This document shows positions 1 to 6,166 of a stretch of DNA of 12,168 bases, in pieces (within the stretch, counting starts at the first letter, position 1; every line of letters begins with the position of its first letter). Where the stretch lies: positions 1 to 12,168 of the forward strand of contig JBFWZL010000158.1 of assembly GCA_050185455.1 (NCBI GenBank), given 5' to 3'. A program made the position numbers and the translations under genes. Below the pieces are notes generated by a model, which saw nothing but the letters and a program-made list of their open reading frames with translations, was not told where the DNA came from and made no database searches. The stretch is from SYOC01 sp050185455 (GTDB taxonomy: Bacteria > Desulfobacterota > Binatia > Bin18).

Positions 1-846
1 CGGTTTAACAAACTTCAACGTCATGCGGTCGCTCTCGCCGATTGCAAGATGCTTTTCCTTATCAACCTCCTTCCGACGTAACACAGGCGGCAATGTCCAT
101 ACCCCCTTTTCGTAATCCTTGGTGTCTTTTGGGTTGGCGTTGATCTCCGAACGGTCGACCAGTTTGAAACCAGCCGCCTCGGCCAGCTTTATCACATGAT
201 CCTCTCGGACATACCCCGACGCGGCCTTCGGATCTTGCGCCACATCCGGGTTACCACGGTGCTCGACGACACCGAGGATGCCGCCAGGTTTCAGTGCTTT
301 ATACGCGACTTGAAAGACAGATTCGGCTTGCCCCGCAGCCATCCAGTTATGTACGTTGCGGAAGGTCAGCACCATGTCAGCTGATCCCTCTGGGGCAATC
401 TAGGTCTTATTTGGCGGCGCCAAGATGGTAACATGGGTTTTTCCCAACATCTCCGTATTTGCGTCAATCTTCTCTTTGAACCGTTGCGCTCCTTTCTTCA
501 TATACTCCACCTCAGACTCGGGGTCGAATCCCGCTGCGTAATAAACGCCGCGCTCTTTGAGAAAGGGAGCAAGAATGTCGGTATACCAGCCACCGCCGGG
601 AACGAGTTCAACAACGGTCATGTTGTCCTTGATGCCAAACCACGTGAGCGTTTCCAACGGGTGGCGATATTGATCACGCGCTTTATCAGCTTCCGTACGA
701 TGGCTCCCGGCAATCACTGTTTGTAATTTCGTCGTGGTATCGGCATCCGCTGCTTGCGAGGTGCGCGGAAAAATATTCCCCATGAACGAGATTGCGTAAG
801 CTATAACAAAGAGAGACAGAAAAGAACGAAGAGAGTTGTTATTCAC
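1..846 (-). pseudogene. Exported COG4798-type SAM-dependent methyltransferase interrupted by an in-frame TAG; 3' end runs off the window
   Basis: The reading frame runs 282 codons from a GTG at 846 to the window edge, broken only by TAG at 400-402 (codon 149). The GTG overlaps the stop of the upstream gene (GTGA) and follows an AGGAAAG ribosome site. Residues 1-35 look like a signal peptide: a short N-region, the hydrophobic stretch SLFVIAYAISFMG, then a cleavage-like SQAADA. Methyltransferase motif I is VVELVPGGGWYTDIL at 78-92. Beyond the TAG the same frame still encodes family-like sequence: LTFRNVHNW at 160-168, LKPGGILGVVEHRG at 185-198 and TLPPVLRR at 251-258. Without the TAG the length would be normal for this predicted-methyltransferase family, whose substrate is unknown to me. 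The conserved second half suggests a recent nonsense change or a sequencing error. If the stop is real, the 148-aa product keeps motif I but loses the rest of the Rossmann domain. No ribosome site is seen for a restart after the TAG. Confidence 0.8.
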
Positions 847-1220
847 GATACTTTCCTTTCTTGCGCCTTCGCCGCAAATTGGCGAAGAAACTCGATATTG
901 AGATCCAATTTCTTTCCTAACCACAGGGCGTGGTCCGTGTGGTCCCTCACATCATCGTTCGTGGAGGGATGAATTAATACATCAAGGTCTTCGTGATGCA
1001 GCATCAACCACGGTACGACTTTGCCAAATTCCTCTGACGCGAATTTTACTTGATACATCGATTGTGGATGTGGTCCGACAGGTTCGTCTCGCCATCGTCC
1101 CAGCTCCACCTCAAACTGAGCGGCCAGCGCATCGCGCACCCGCGCCGCCGTTTCACGCGAGTTAGAGTCGTAGTAGACATGAGCGTGAAAGTTTTGGATG
1201 TCATTGCTATGACTTGGCAT
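843..1220 (-). CDS. DOPA 4,5-dioxygenase family protein
   Basis: This 125-aa protein matches the DOPA 4,5-dioxygenase family (Pfam DOPA_dioxygen) along its length. Recognisable blocks are NFHAHVYYD (10-18), a GRWRDEPVGPHP-like block (41-52), MYQVKF (55-60), PWLMLHHEDLDVLIHP (70-85) and DHTDHALWLGKKL (93-105). Family members are small cupin-like proteins, some of which cleave catechol rings such as that of L-DOPA. Bacterial copies are mostly uncharacterised, so the substrate here is unknown. His12, His14, His51, His75/76 and His84 are candidate metal or substrate ligands. I chose the ATG at 1220 because GGAG lies 8 nt upstream and the family homology begins a few residues later; a longer in-frame extension exists but adds nothing recognisable. 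It lies 41 bp after the zinc-ribbon gene, and its stop overlaps the methyltransferase start, so the three genes are probably co-transcribed and the last two translationally coupled. Confidence 0.85.
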   Translation of the reverse strand: MPSHSNDIQNFHAHVYYDSNSRETAARVRDALAAQFEVELGRWRDEPVGPHPQSMYQVKFASEEFGKVVPWLMLHHEDLDVLIHPSTNDDVRDHTDHALWLGKKLDLNIEFLRQFAAKAQERKVS

Positions 1221-1261
1221 TAGTCCACTCCAATTCTCTTTAAGGGAGCCGAAAGTCAGTG

Positions 1262-1534
1262 CTAAGCCACCCATCCATACTGGAGAGTGTGCACCGTCCC
1301 AGGAGGATACCACCATTCTCCCACTTTACAAAAAGGACATCGCTTGGGCCCCGAACCACCCCGCACATATTCGGGCACATCAGCCATAGGCTTCACCGCT
1401 CCGGCAAAGGAGCCGTCACGAGTCACTTTCTTGATGAGCAGGTAAAGACCCAAGCCACACTCTGGACATGACAGCACGGTGCCAGAGTTTAACAAAGGCA
1501 TGTGGGTGATCCGACTCGGTGAAGGGTGAGGCAT
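1262..1534 (-). CDS. Small zinc-ribbon protein with two CxxC knuckles, function unknown
   Basis: This 90-aa protein has two cysteine pairs, CPEC at 23-26 and CPFC at 66-69, spaced like a zinc-ribbon that binds one zinc ion. Between them is a 39-residue segment with GAVKPMADVPEYVRGG. The C-terminus is aromatic-rich, with EWWYPPGTVHTLQYGW. There is no signal peptide or membrane segment, so it is probably cytoplasmic. The ATG at 1534 is strongly supported: AAGGAGGG sits about 6 nt upstream. A second, out-of-frame ATG lies immediately before it. It is first in a minus-strand run leading to the DOPA-dioxygenase-like and methyltransferase-like genes. I do not recognise the family. The zinc-ribbon call is from cysteine spacing only. 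Confidence 0.72.
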   Translation of the reverse strand: MPHPSPSRITHMPLLNSGTVLSCPECGLGLYLLIKKVTRDGSFAGAVKPMADVPEYVRGGSGPKRCPFCKVGEWWYPPGTVHTLQYGWVA

Positions 1535-1548
1535 GCATCCCTCCTTCT

Positions 1549-1590
1549 CAGTTGCCAGTTGCCAGTAGTCAGCTATCAGTTATCAGTAAG
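1549..1590 (+). repeat. Degenerate heptanucleotide tandem repeat, six units of CAGtNNN
   Basis: Six consecutive 7-bp units all start with CAG. The first two are identical (CAGTTGC), the later units diverge, and the last is CAGTAAG. Short heptameric tandem repeats of this kind occur between genes in several bacterial groups; those of cyanobacteria are called STRR elements. The array begins about 15 bp upstream of the zinc-ribbon start, so it lies in that gene's presumed leader or promoter. Its last unit forms part of the left arm of the inverted repeat at 1580-1654. Confidence 0.75.
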
Positions 1591-1654
1591 GGAAGATACC
1601 GGCAACACGCCAGCATCAACGAACGAGATGCTTCGTGACTTGCCTTACTGACAA
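1580..1654. repeat. 16-bp imperfect inverted repeat bracketing a 43-bp core
   Basis: The plus-strand arm at 1580-1595 (TTATCAGTAAGGGAAG) matches the reverse complement of 1639-1654 (TTGTCAGTAAGGCAAG) at 14 of 16 positions. The core at 1596-1638 holds two mutually exclusive small hairpins: GCATC/GATGC at 1613-1617 and 1627-1631, and ACGAA/TTCGT at 1619-1623 and 1632-1636. A direct 8-bp repeat, ACTGACAA, lies at 1647-1654 and 1667-1674. It could be a remnant of a small non-coding mobile or dispersed repeat, or a stem-loop ending transcription of the 406-aa gene. There is no T-tract, so I do not call a terminator. Confidence 0.6.
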
Positions 1655-1681
1655 TGGCGCCCTGAGACTGACAACGCTTCT

Positions 1682-2902
1682 TCATCCCATCCTCCGCCGT
1701 TGCGCCGCTTGCACACGCGCGGCGAACTCCGACGGTTTCATAATCAATGAGCTGGGCCGTTCTTCTTGTTCGTGCTGCCGCTCGACCTGATAGTACAGTG
1801 CAATACTCTGTCGCACCAGTTCTTCACAAAATGGAATGCCTTTCCCGCCTTGTGCACTTTGTTTGAGCGCGCCGGCAACCGCTAGCGCTCGCCGCGCCGC
1901 ATCGAGTCGTCCTGACTGCGCAAAATGGAGCAACGTTTCTTCCAGCCGCCGAGCATAGACTTTGCTGTTTTCCAGAGAAAAGAGTTCACCAATCGCTTTC
2001 TCAATAATCGTTTGCATGCGATCCTGTTGTTGATAGCGATTCAACACCAGCGGACTGTCTTGTGCCTGGCTAATCTGGTCGATATAAGGCTTCGCTCGCT
2101 CCGAGTCGAGCAGCCAGCGTTGGAGTTCAGGTTCTTCCAGAAGTTGAGTCGAGGTAGCCAATAAGTTTTCATCAGCCGCGACTGCCTCCCGGTCAAGGGC
2201 AGCTGGCAAGGGCACTTCCACTGGAACGGCAGGGGCCGACGTAAGGTGCGATCGTAAAGCAGGATAGGCTTCCACCTCTTTGCCGTTGTGCGCCCGCGCA
2301 CGTTCATATCCTTCTTGCATAATGGCGTCGCAATACAGCCACGGCGCTTCGCTCATGGAGACTTGCATACGATCGAGCAAATCTTGTCGCATGGCGCGGA
2401 GCATTTTCCGCGTCACCTCGCCGCCTTCGACGAATCGCATCCCTTCAGGTTCATTCACCAACGCGGACAAATAATGCAGCCCGCCTCCCATCTTCGCTTT
2501 CGCCAACCACACCAGACGGTCACCACGACCATCCATCACCGAAAGATAGCCTTCAGGTTCAATCGGCGTGAGAACCGATCGCTGAGGTTGTCGTGCAGGT
2601 CGGTCAGCCTTAATCCCTTTTTGTGAAAGCTTGTATAGGGAACGATGAATCGCGCGGCGCAACGCCTTATCCTGGGTCTTTGCTTCCCAATCGCATAAAA
2701 GCCGCGCCGCCTCTGGCGCGAAACACTCCCCCAAGAGCACTGCCAGCGCCACATCAGCCGCCGTATTTTGGCCAATCCGTCCCTCAACCTCAGGCAGCGT
2801 CAAGCTGTGGTCCCGTAACCGAGTCAGCGACACGCCCCACTGTTCGAGAAGTTTTTTCCCTTCGACTAGCCGTGGATCACGGGCGCTGTCTTTTTTGGCC
2901 AT
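1682..2902 (-). CDS. 406-aa soluble protein of unknown function, mainly helical
   Basis: I do not recognise this family. The protein has no signal peptide, membrane segment or cysteine-motif metal site. Residues 1-95 are helical and Leu/Ala/Arg-rich (VALAVLLGECFAPEAARLLC at 51-70, resembling one or two HEAT-like helices). Residues 110-170 look like an alpha/beta segment (PEGYLSVMDGRGDRLVWLAK, then GGGLHYLSALVNEPEGMRFV). After a Pro/Ala-rich linker at 222-235, residues 250-380 are again helical, with an LLHFAQSGRLDAARRALAVAG segment reminiscent of a TPR-type hairpin. The C-terminus is basic (QRRRMG). The ATG at 2902 is chosen over an in-frame TTG at 2914 because GGAGGG lies 4 nt upstream of the ATG and would fall inside the longer frame. 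It diverges from the zinc-ribbon/TPR-AAA+ operon across a shared 185-bp spacer, so joint regulation is plausible. It has no VWA-type metal site (DxSxS), so it is not an obvious NorD/CbbO partner. Confidence 0.82.
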   Translation of the reverse strand: MAKKDSARDPRLVEGKKLLEQWGVSLTRLRDHSLTLPEVEGRIGQNTAADVALAVLLGECFAPEAARLLCDWEAKTQDKALRRAIHRSLYKLSQKGIKADRPARQPQRSVLTPIEPEGYLSVMDGRGDRLVWLAKAKMGGGLHYLSALVNEPEGMRFVEGGEVTRKMLRAMRQDLLDRMQVSMSEAPWLYCDAIMQEGYERARAHNGKEVEAYPALRSHLTSAPAVPVEVPLPAALDREAVAADENLLATSTQLLEEPELQRWLLDSERAKPYIDQISQAQDSPLVLNRYQQQDRMQTIIEKAIGELFSLENSKVYARRLEETLLHFAQSGRLDAARRALAVAGALKQSAQGGKGIPFCEELVRQSIALYYQVERQHEQEERPSSLIMKPSEFAARVQAAQRRRMG

Positions 2903-2929
2903 ATTTCCCTCCAAGATAACAAGAACGGG

Positions 2930-2957
2930 AGCACCTTACCCACCTGGGTTTGGTGCT
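2930..2957. promoter_or_regulatory. 28-bp imperfect palindrome, candidate operator
   Basis: The half-sites AGCACC (2930-2935) and GGTGCT (2952-2957) are exact inverted repeats. Inside them ACCC (2938-2941) and GGGT (2946-2949) are also inverted, separated by TT on each side and a central ACCT. The symmetry is therefore 10 bp per arm interrupted by a TT/TT mismatch. It covers the spacer and -10 of the candidate minus-strand promoter, as a repressor site would, and lies about 130 bp upstream of the plus-strand operon. A dimeric regulator is a reasonable inference; an RNA hairpin in a plus-strand leader is the alternative. Confidence 0.5.
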
Positions 2958-2962
2958 GTCAA
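2933..2962 (-). promoter_or_regulatory. Candidate sigma70 promoter for the 406-aa gene
   Basis: On the minus strand a perfect -35 hexamer TTGACA (2962-2957) is followed after 18 bp by TAAGGT (2938-2933) as a weak -10. Initiation around 2926 would give a leader of about 25 nt that contains the GGAGGG ribosome site. The -10 matches consensus at only three positions and the call rests on inspection, so it is tentative. Confidence 0.45.
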
Positions 2963-3087
2963 CGGGAAGGAACATTCGTCAATCCACCTATCCTTCCAAT
3001 GGAGAAGGAGACTGACCTAGCTCCCCTAAGAGATTGCTGCTACGTGTAGAAAAAACCAAACACGAGGAGATGGAGGCGGGGTCCCTC

Positions 3088-4290
3088 ATGACCGAAGTGC
3101 AGTTTTGTCCTCAATGTGGAGCGAAAACAGTTCCGCAAGCAAATTTTTGCGCTGCCTGTGGCGTGGCGCTGCCTGGGCGTCAATCAACCCCGAACCGGCC
3201 AGCCACTATCCCTTCTCCGGTTTCCACGCGAACCTTACTGCCCGGCCTCTTTGTATTCACCTTTTATCTTCTGACCGGCCTAGGAATATGGCTGTTCGTG
3301 CTCCGCACCCAGCCCTTTCCCACTGCCGCTCCTGCCGGCGTCGGAGGACAGGCCAGCACTGGCGGTTCAGCTTTGCCGCAGGATCATCCTGAAATTGCTC
3401 TTCCTGAAGAAGCGAAGAAAATTCTGGCGGATCTTGTCGATAAAGCGAATGCCGCGCCGCAAGATCTGCAGGCATGGAAGACATTGGCCGAGGCGCAGGC
3501 GCGCGCCGCTCGTCTTGATTCCAGCTACCGCAGCGCTGCACTCTCCTCCTATCGTCACGTACTCGAGTTAGCCCCCAATGATCTCGACGCTCTGCGTGGT
3601 GTTGGCAACGTCTATTATGACTTCGAGGAATTCGGCAAGGCCATTGAGTACTATCAGAGATACCTGGCGCTACGGCCGGATGATGCAAGCGTGCGGACAG
3701 ATATAGGAACAATGTATCTGTACAGCAACAACATTGATCGCGCCATTACCGAATATCAGACCGTGATTGCGAAGAAACCGGATTTTTTCCAGGCGTATTT
3801 TAACCTTGGCATCGCGTACCAGGAAAAGGGAGATACAGCGCGAGCGCGCCAGTTACTGGTCAAGGCAAAATCGCTCACTACAGAAAAAGCAATTCAAGAG
3901 CGGATTGAACAGGTGCTTACTCAATTTAGCGGCGACGGTTCGGCAGTGGCCCCGTCTTCAGCGACAGTTCCTTCTCCGCCAGGGCCACAGGTGAACGCTT
4001 CGCTCTCGCCCTTCCAACAAGCAGTCGAACACGTGTTTCGCTCTCACGACATCATGGGTCCGCGCATCAGTCGTATTGAATGGCCGGCCGCTGCCCAAGC
4101 TCGTGTGCTCTTCCAGAACTTCCCAATATCAGGTATGCCCCCTGAAGTACGAGAGCGTTTTCTTGCAAAACTACGGCTCCAAATAAGCGACGCCAAGAGC
4201 GCAAACAAGATCGGTGATGCGATTACCATCGAATTGATTGATATAAGTACAAACCAAGTAATGGAAACCCTAACAATGGCGGCATCATGA
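3088..4290 (+). CDS. Zinc-ribbon, single-pass membrane, TPR-repeat protein
   Basis: This 400-aa protein has a clear modular order. An N-terminal zinc ribbon has CPQC at 7-10 and CAAC at 21-24. A proline-rich linker follows, then one membrane span at about 50-72 (LLPGLFVFTFYLLTGLGIWLFV). A low-complexity Ala/Gly stretch leads to at least three TPR units at about 165-198, 199-232 and 233-266, with a more degenerate one at 127-160. A Pro/Ser linker precedes a C-terminal domain (about 305-400) that I do not recognise. The expected topology is zinc ribbon in the cytoplasm and TPRs in the periplasm. TPRs usually scaffold protein complexes. I chose the ATG at 3088: it begins right at the ribbon and has GGAGG 11 nt upstream. 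The ATG at 3070 abuts its GAGGAG with no spacer, and the TTG at 3034 lacks support. Its last codons overlap the next gene by ATGA, implying coupled synthesis with the AAA+ ATPase. Confidence 0.85.
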   Translation: MTEVQFCPQCGAKTVPQANFCAACGVALPGRQSTPNRPATIPSPVSTRTLLPGLFVFTFYLLTGLGIWLFVLRTQPFPTAAPAGVGGQASTGGSALPQDHPEIALPEEAKKILADLVDKANAAPQDLQAWKTLAEAQARAARLDSSYRSAALSSYRHVLELAPNDLDALRGVGNVYYDFEEFGKAIEYYQRYLALRPDDASVRTDIGTMYLYSNNIDRAITEYQTVIAKKPDFFQAYFNLGIAYQEKGDTARARQLLVKAKSLTTEKAIQERIEQVLTQFSGDGSAVAPSSATVPSPPGPQVNASLSPFQQAVEHVFRSHDIMGPRISRIEWPAAAQARVLFQNFPISGMPPEVRERFLAKLRLQISDAKSANKIGDAITIELIDISTNQVMETLTMAAS

Positions 4291-5102
4291 TTACACAACC
4301 ACACGAAGCACCGTATTATCTTCCCATTGGCGATGAGCCCGAGATCTTTCGCGCGGCGTATGATTGCCGCTTGCCGGTCCTGCTCAAAGGTCCCACCGGC
4401 TGCGGCAAGACTCGTTTCGTAGAGTATATGGCCTATTCCCTTATGAAAGAAGAAAAAGAGGGAGCGCCGGACAACTTGATCACCGTCGCGTGCCATGAAG
4501 ATTTAACAGGGAGTGATCTGGTCGGACGATACCTGATCAAGGGCGATGAAACCGTGTGGGTGGATGGCCCACTCACGCAAGCGGTCCGCATCGGCGCGGT
4601 GTGTTATCTCGATGAAATTGTCGAAGCTCGGAAAGACACCATCGTCTTAATCCATCCGCTGACGGACCACCGTCGGATTTTGCCAATCGATAAAAAGGGC
4701 GAGATCCTGGATGCGCACCCAGATTTTCTGCTGTGCATCTCCTACAACCCCGGGTATCAGAGTATTTTGAAAGACCTCAAGCATTCCACTCGGCAGCGGT
4801 TCGTGACCATCGAATTCACCTACCCCCCGCGAGATAAAGAGGCGGAAATCGTCGCCCATGAAAGTCAGCTAGAATTTGAGACGGCGCTTGATCTCGCCAA
4901 ACTGGGAGAAAAAGTGCGCCACCTCAAAGCCAGCGGCCTCGAAGAAGGCGTCAGCACGCGTCTGTTGATTTACGCAGGGCAACTCATGCGCCGCGGCGTT
5001 CCTGCCCGACGCGCCTGCGCCGTCGCGGTTTCCCGCTCATTGACGGACGATAGCGACTCACAACGTGCAATCGATGAGGTGATCAACGCGATCTTTCCGT
5101 AA
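4287..5102 (+). CDS. MoxR-family AAA+ ATPase of the NorQ/CbbQ type
   Basis: This 271-aa protein is a single AAA+ module. Walker A is GPTGCGKT at 35-42, Walker B is VCYLDE at 105-110, and sensor 1 is the Asn of SYNPGYQ (154). Arg169/Arg171 in STRQRF are arginine-finger candidates, and STRLL near 223-227 sits at the sensor 2 position. The N-terminal YYLPIGDE segment and the C-terminal half match NorQ/NirQ/CbbQ proteins. These form hexamers that, with a VWA-domain partner (NorD, CbbO), remodel or activate metalloenzymes such as nitric-oxide reductase or Rubisco. No such partner or target enzyme is encoded next to it. It starts on an ATGA overlap with the zinc-ribbon/TPR gene, so that membrane protein may be its partner; this is inference. 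The downstream gene is convergent, so the operon ends here. The subfamily is clear, but the specific substrate is not, so no gene symbol is given. Confidence 0.9.
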   Translation: MITQPHEAPYYLPIGDEPEIFRAAYDCRLPVLLKGPTGCGKTRFVEYMAYSLMKEEKEGAPDNLITVACHEDLTGSDLVGRYLIKGDETVWVDGPLTQAVRIGAVCYLDEIVEARKDTIVLIHPLTDHRRILPIDKKGEILDAHPDFLLCISYNPGYQSILKDLKHSTRQRFVTIEFTYPPRDKEAEIVAHESQLEFETALDLAKLGEKVRHLKASGLEEGVSTRLLIYAGQLMRRGVPARRACAVAVSRSLTDDSDSQRAIDEVINAIFP

Positions 5103-5119
5103 AGCATTCTTTGCTTTAC
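5099..5119. terminator. Short palindrome between convergent genes, candidate bidirectional terminator
   Basis: GTAAAGCA (5099-5106) and TGCTTTAC (5112-5119) form a perfect 8-bp stem with a TTCTT loop. The left arm contains the TAA of the AAA+ gene (5100-5102), and the right arm contains the TAA of the convergent oxidoreductase gene (5118-5116 on the minus strand). The stem is short and AT-rich and is not followed by a long T-run on either strand, so it may be a weak terminator. Its placement over both stop codons is the main support. Confidence 0.5.
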
Positions 5120-6150
5120 ATCTTGAACGCCTCAATAATTTTTCGCCAGCGCGCTTCGTGTTGGCCTGGACGGTCGGCATGATAGAACATCAGCCGGTCA
5201 AGGAGACCGTCGTACTTCGCCTTGAGCATCGCTGGCACTTCATCGGGTGAGCCAATGACCGCGAATTCGCGCAACATCTCATCCGTGATGTCCTGCGCCA
5301 TTGTAGCCCATGCGCCTTTCGCGGCCTTCTCACTCAATCGCAAACAGACGTCACCCCAGCCATGAGCGTCCAGCACGGGTTTGTAGGTGCGAGTTGAGGC
5401 GTAGAAAGCAATCTGGCGGCGCACCTGCTCGCGCATTTCCTCTATTTCTTTTTGACTGTCTCCCATGATGACAAACACAGAGGAGACGATAGTAACATCT
5501 TTGCGGTTCCGACCCGCCTTGTGCGCTCCAGCCTCAATCTGCGGGAGCACAGACTCTCGCAAGTATTTCGCTGAATGGAAGGGATGGACATGAAATCCGT
5601 CACCTAGTTCTCCGGCAAGGCGGCAGATGTACGGATTGACGCCGGCGATGTAAATCGGCAGATGTGGATGCGTGATTGGTCCCGGACTGAAGGCTGGCGG
5701 CATAAGCGTAAAGGAGTAAAATTGCCCCTTGAAATTGAGCGGCGTTTCGTTTTGCCAACAGTTCCAAATGGCGCGCAGTGCGAGCACGACCTCTCGCAGC
5801 TTCGGACCAGGGGATTCCCACCGAACGCTGAAGCGCCGCTCGTTATGCCCTTTGACCTGCGTTCCCAGCCCAAGAATAAAGCGCCCATTCGAAGAAGTCT
5901 GCAAGTCCCAAGCGGTATACGCCAAAGACATCGGGCTGCGCGGGAACGCCAGGGCAATCGACGTTCCAAGTTTCATCCGTGTTGTCGCCGTCGCCGCAAC
6001 CGCCAGCGGCAGAAATGGATCATGTTGGTTCTCAGGAGTCCACAACGCGTCGAATCCTATCTCTTCCGCCGCTTTGGCAATCTCAGCGGCGTTGGTCAGG
6101 TTTCCGGCTTCGGCAAACGCTCGCGCGGTGTACATCAGGTCGAGTTTCAT
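5116..6150 (-). CDS. LLM-class (luciferase-like, probably F420-dependent) oxidoreductase
   Basis: This 344-aa protein is a luciferase-like TIM-barrel oxidoreductase. Visible family blocks are AAKAAEEIGFDALWTPENQHDPF split across about 25-46, LGTSIALAFPRSPMSLAYTAWDLQ at 62-84, GRFILGLGTQVKGHNERRF at 89-107, and PIYIAGVNPYICRLAGELGDGFHVHPF at 165-191. The C-terminal VIGSPDEVPAMLKAKYDGLLDRL at 298-320 is also typical. The closest family I recall is the F420-dependent TIGR03617 type, known chiefly from actinobacteria. The cofactor (F420 or FMN) and substrate cannot be read from sequence. The ATG at 6150 is chosen because GGAGGAA lies about 5 nt upstream; a 28-residue upstream extension overlaps the protease gene and has no family similarity. 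It follows the metalloprotease stop by 16 bp on the same strand and is last in the run. Confidence 0.9.
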   Translation of the reverse strand: MKLDLMYTARAFAEAGNLTNAAEIAKAAEEIGFDALWTPENQHDPFLPLAVAATATTRMKLGTSIALAFPRSPMSLAYTAWDLQTSSNGRFILGLGTQVKGHNERRFSVRWESPGPKLREVVLALRAIWNCWQNETPLNFKGQFYSFTLMPPAFSPGPITHPHLPIYIAGVNPYICRLAGELGDGFHVHPFHSAKYLRESVLPQIEAGAHKAGRNRKDVTIVSSVFVIMGDSQKEIEEMREQVRRQIAFYASTRTYKPVLDAHGWGDVCLRLSEKAAKGAWATMAQDITDEMLREFAVIGSPDEVPAMLKAKYDGLLDRLMFYHADRPGQHEARWRKIIEAFKM

Positions 6151-6166
6151 GCCATTCCTCCAGTGT

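Noticed and set aside
85..115. Apparent frameshift near the 3' end of the methyltransferase
   Set aside because: On recount the G-run in the coding strand has five G bases, and the frame continues as GVWTLPPVLRR without a shift. The TAG at 400-402 is the only lesion.
400..402. TAG decoded as pyrrolysine
   Set aside because: The protein is not a methylamine methyltransferase, no pyl genes are in the window, and no supporting structure is seen. A nonsense change or sequence error is simpler.
1549..1590. CRISPR array
   Set aside because: The repeats are 7 bp, contiguous and without spacers, and no cas genes are present.
1596..1625. Promoter for the zinc-ribbon operon (TTGATG/TATCTT on the minus strand)
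   Set aside because: The hexamers are weak and only 15 bp apart, too poor to report as a feature.
1682..2902. NorD/CbbO-like VWA partner of the AAA+ ATPase
   Set aside because: No DxSxS metal-site motif or VWA-like strand pattern is visible in the 406-aa protein.
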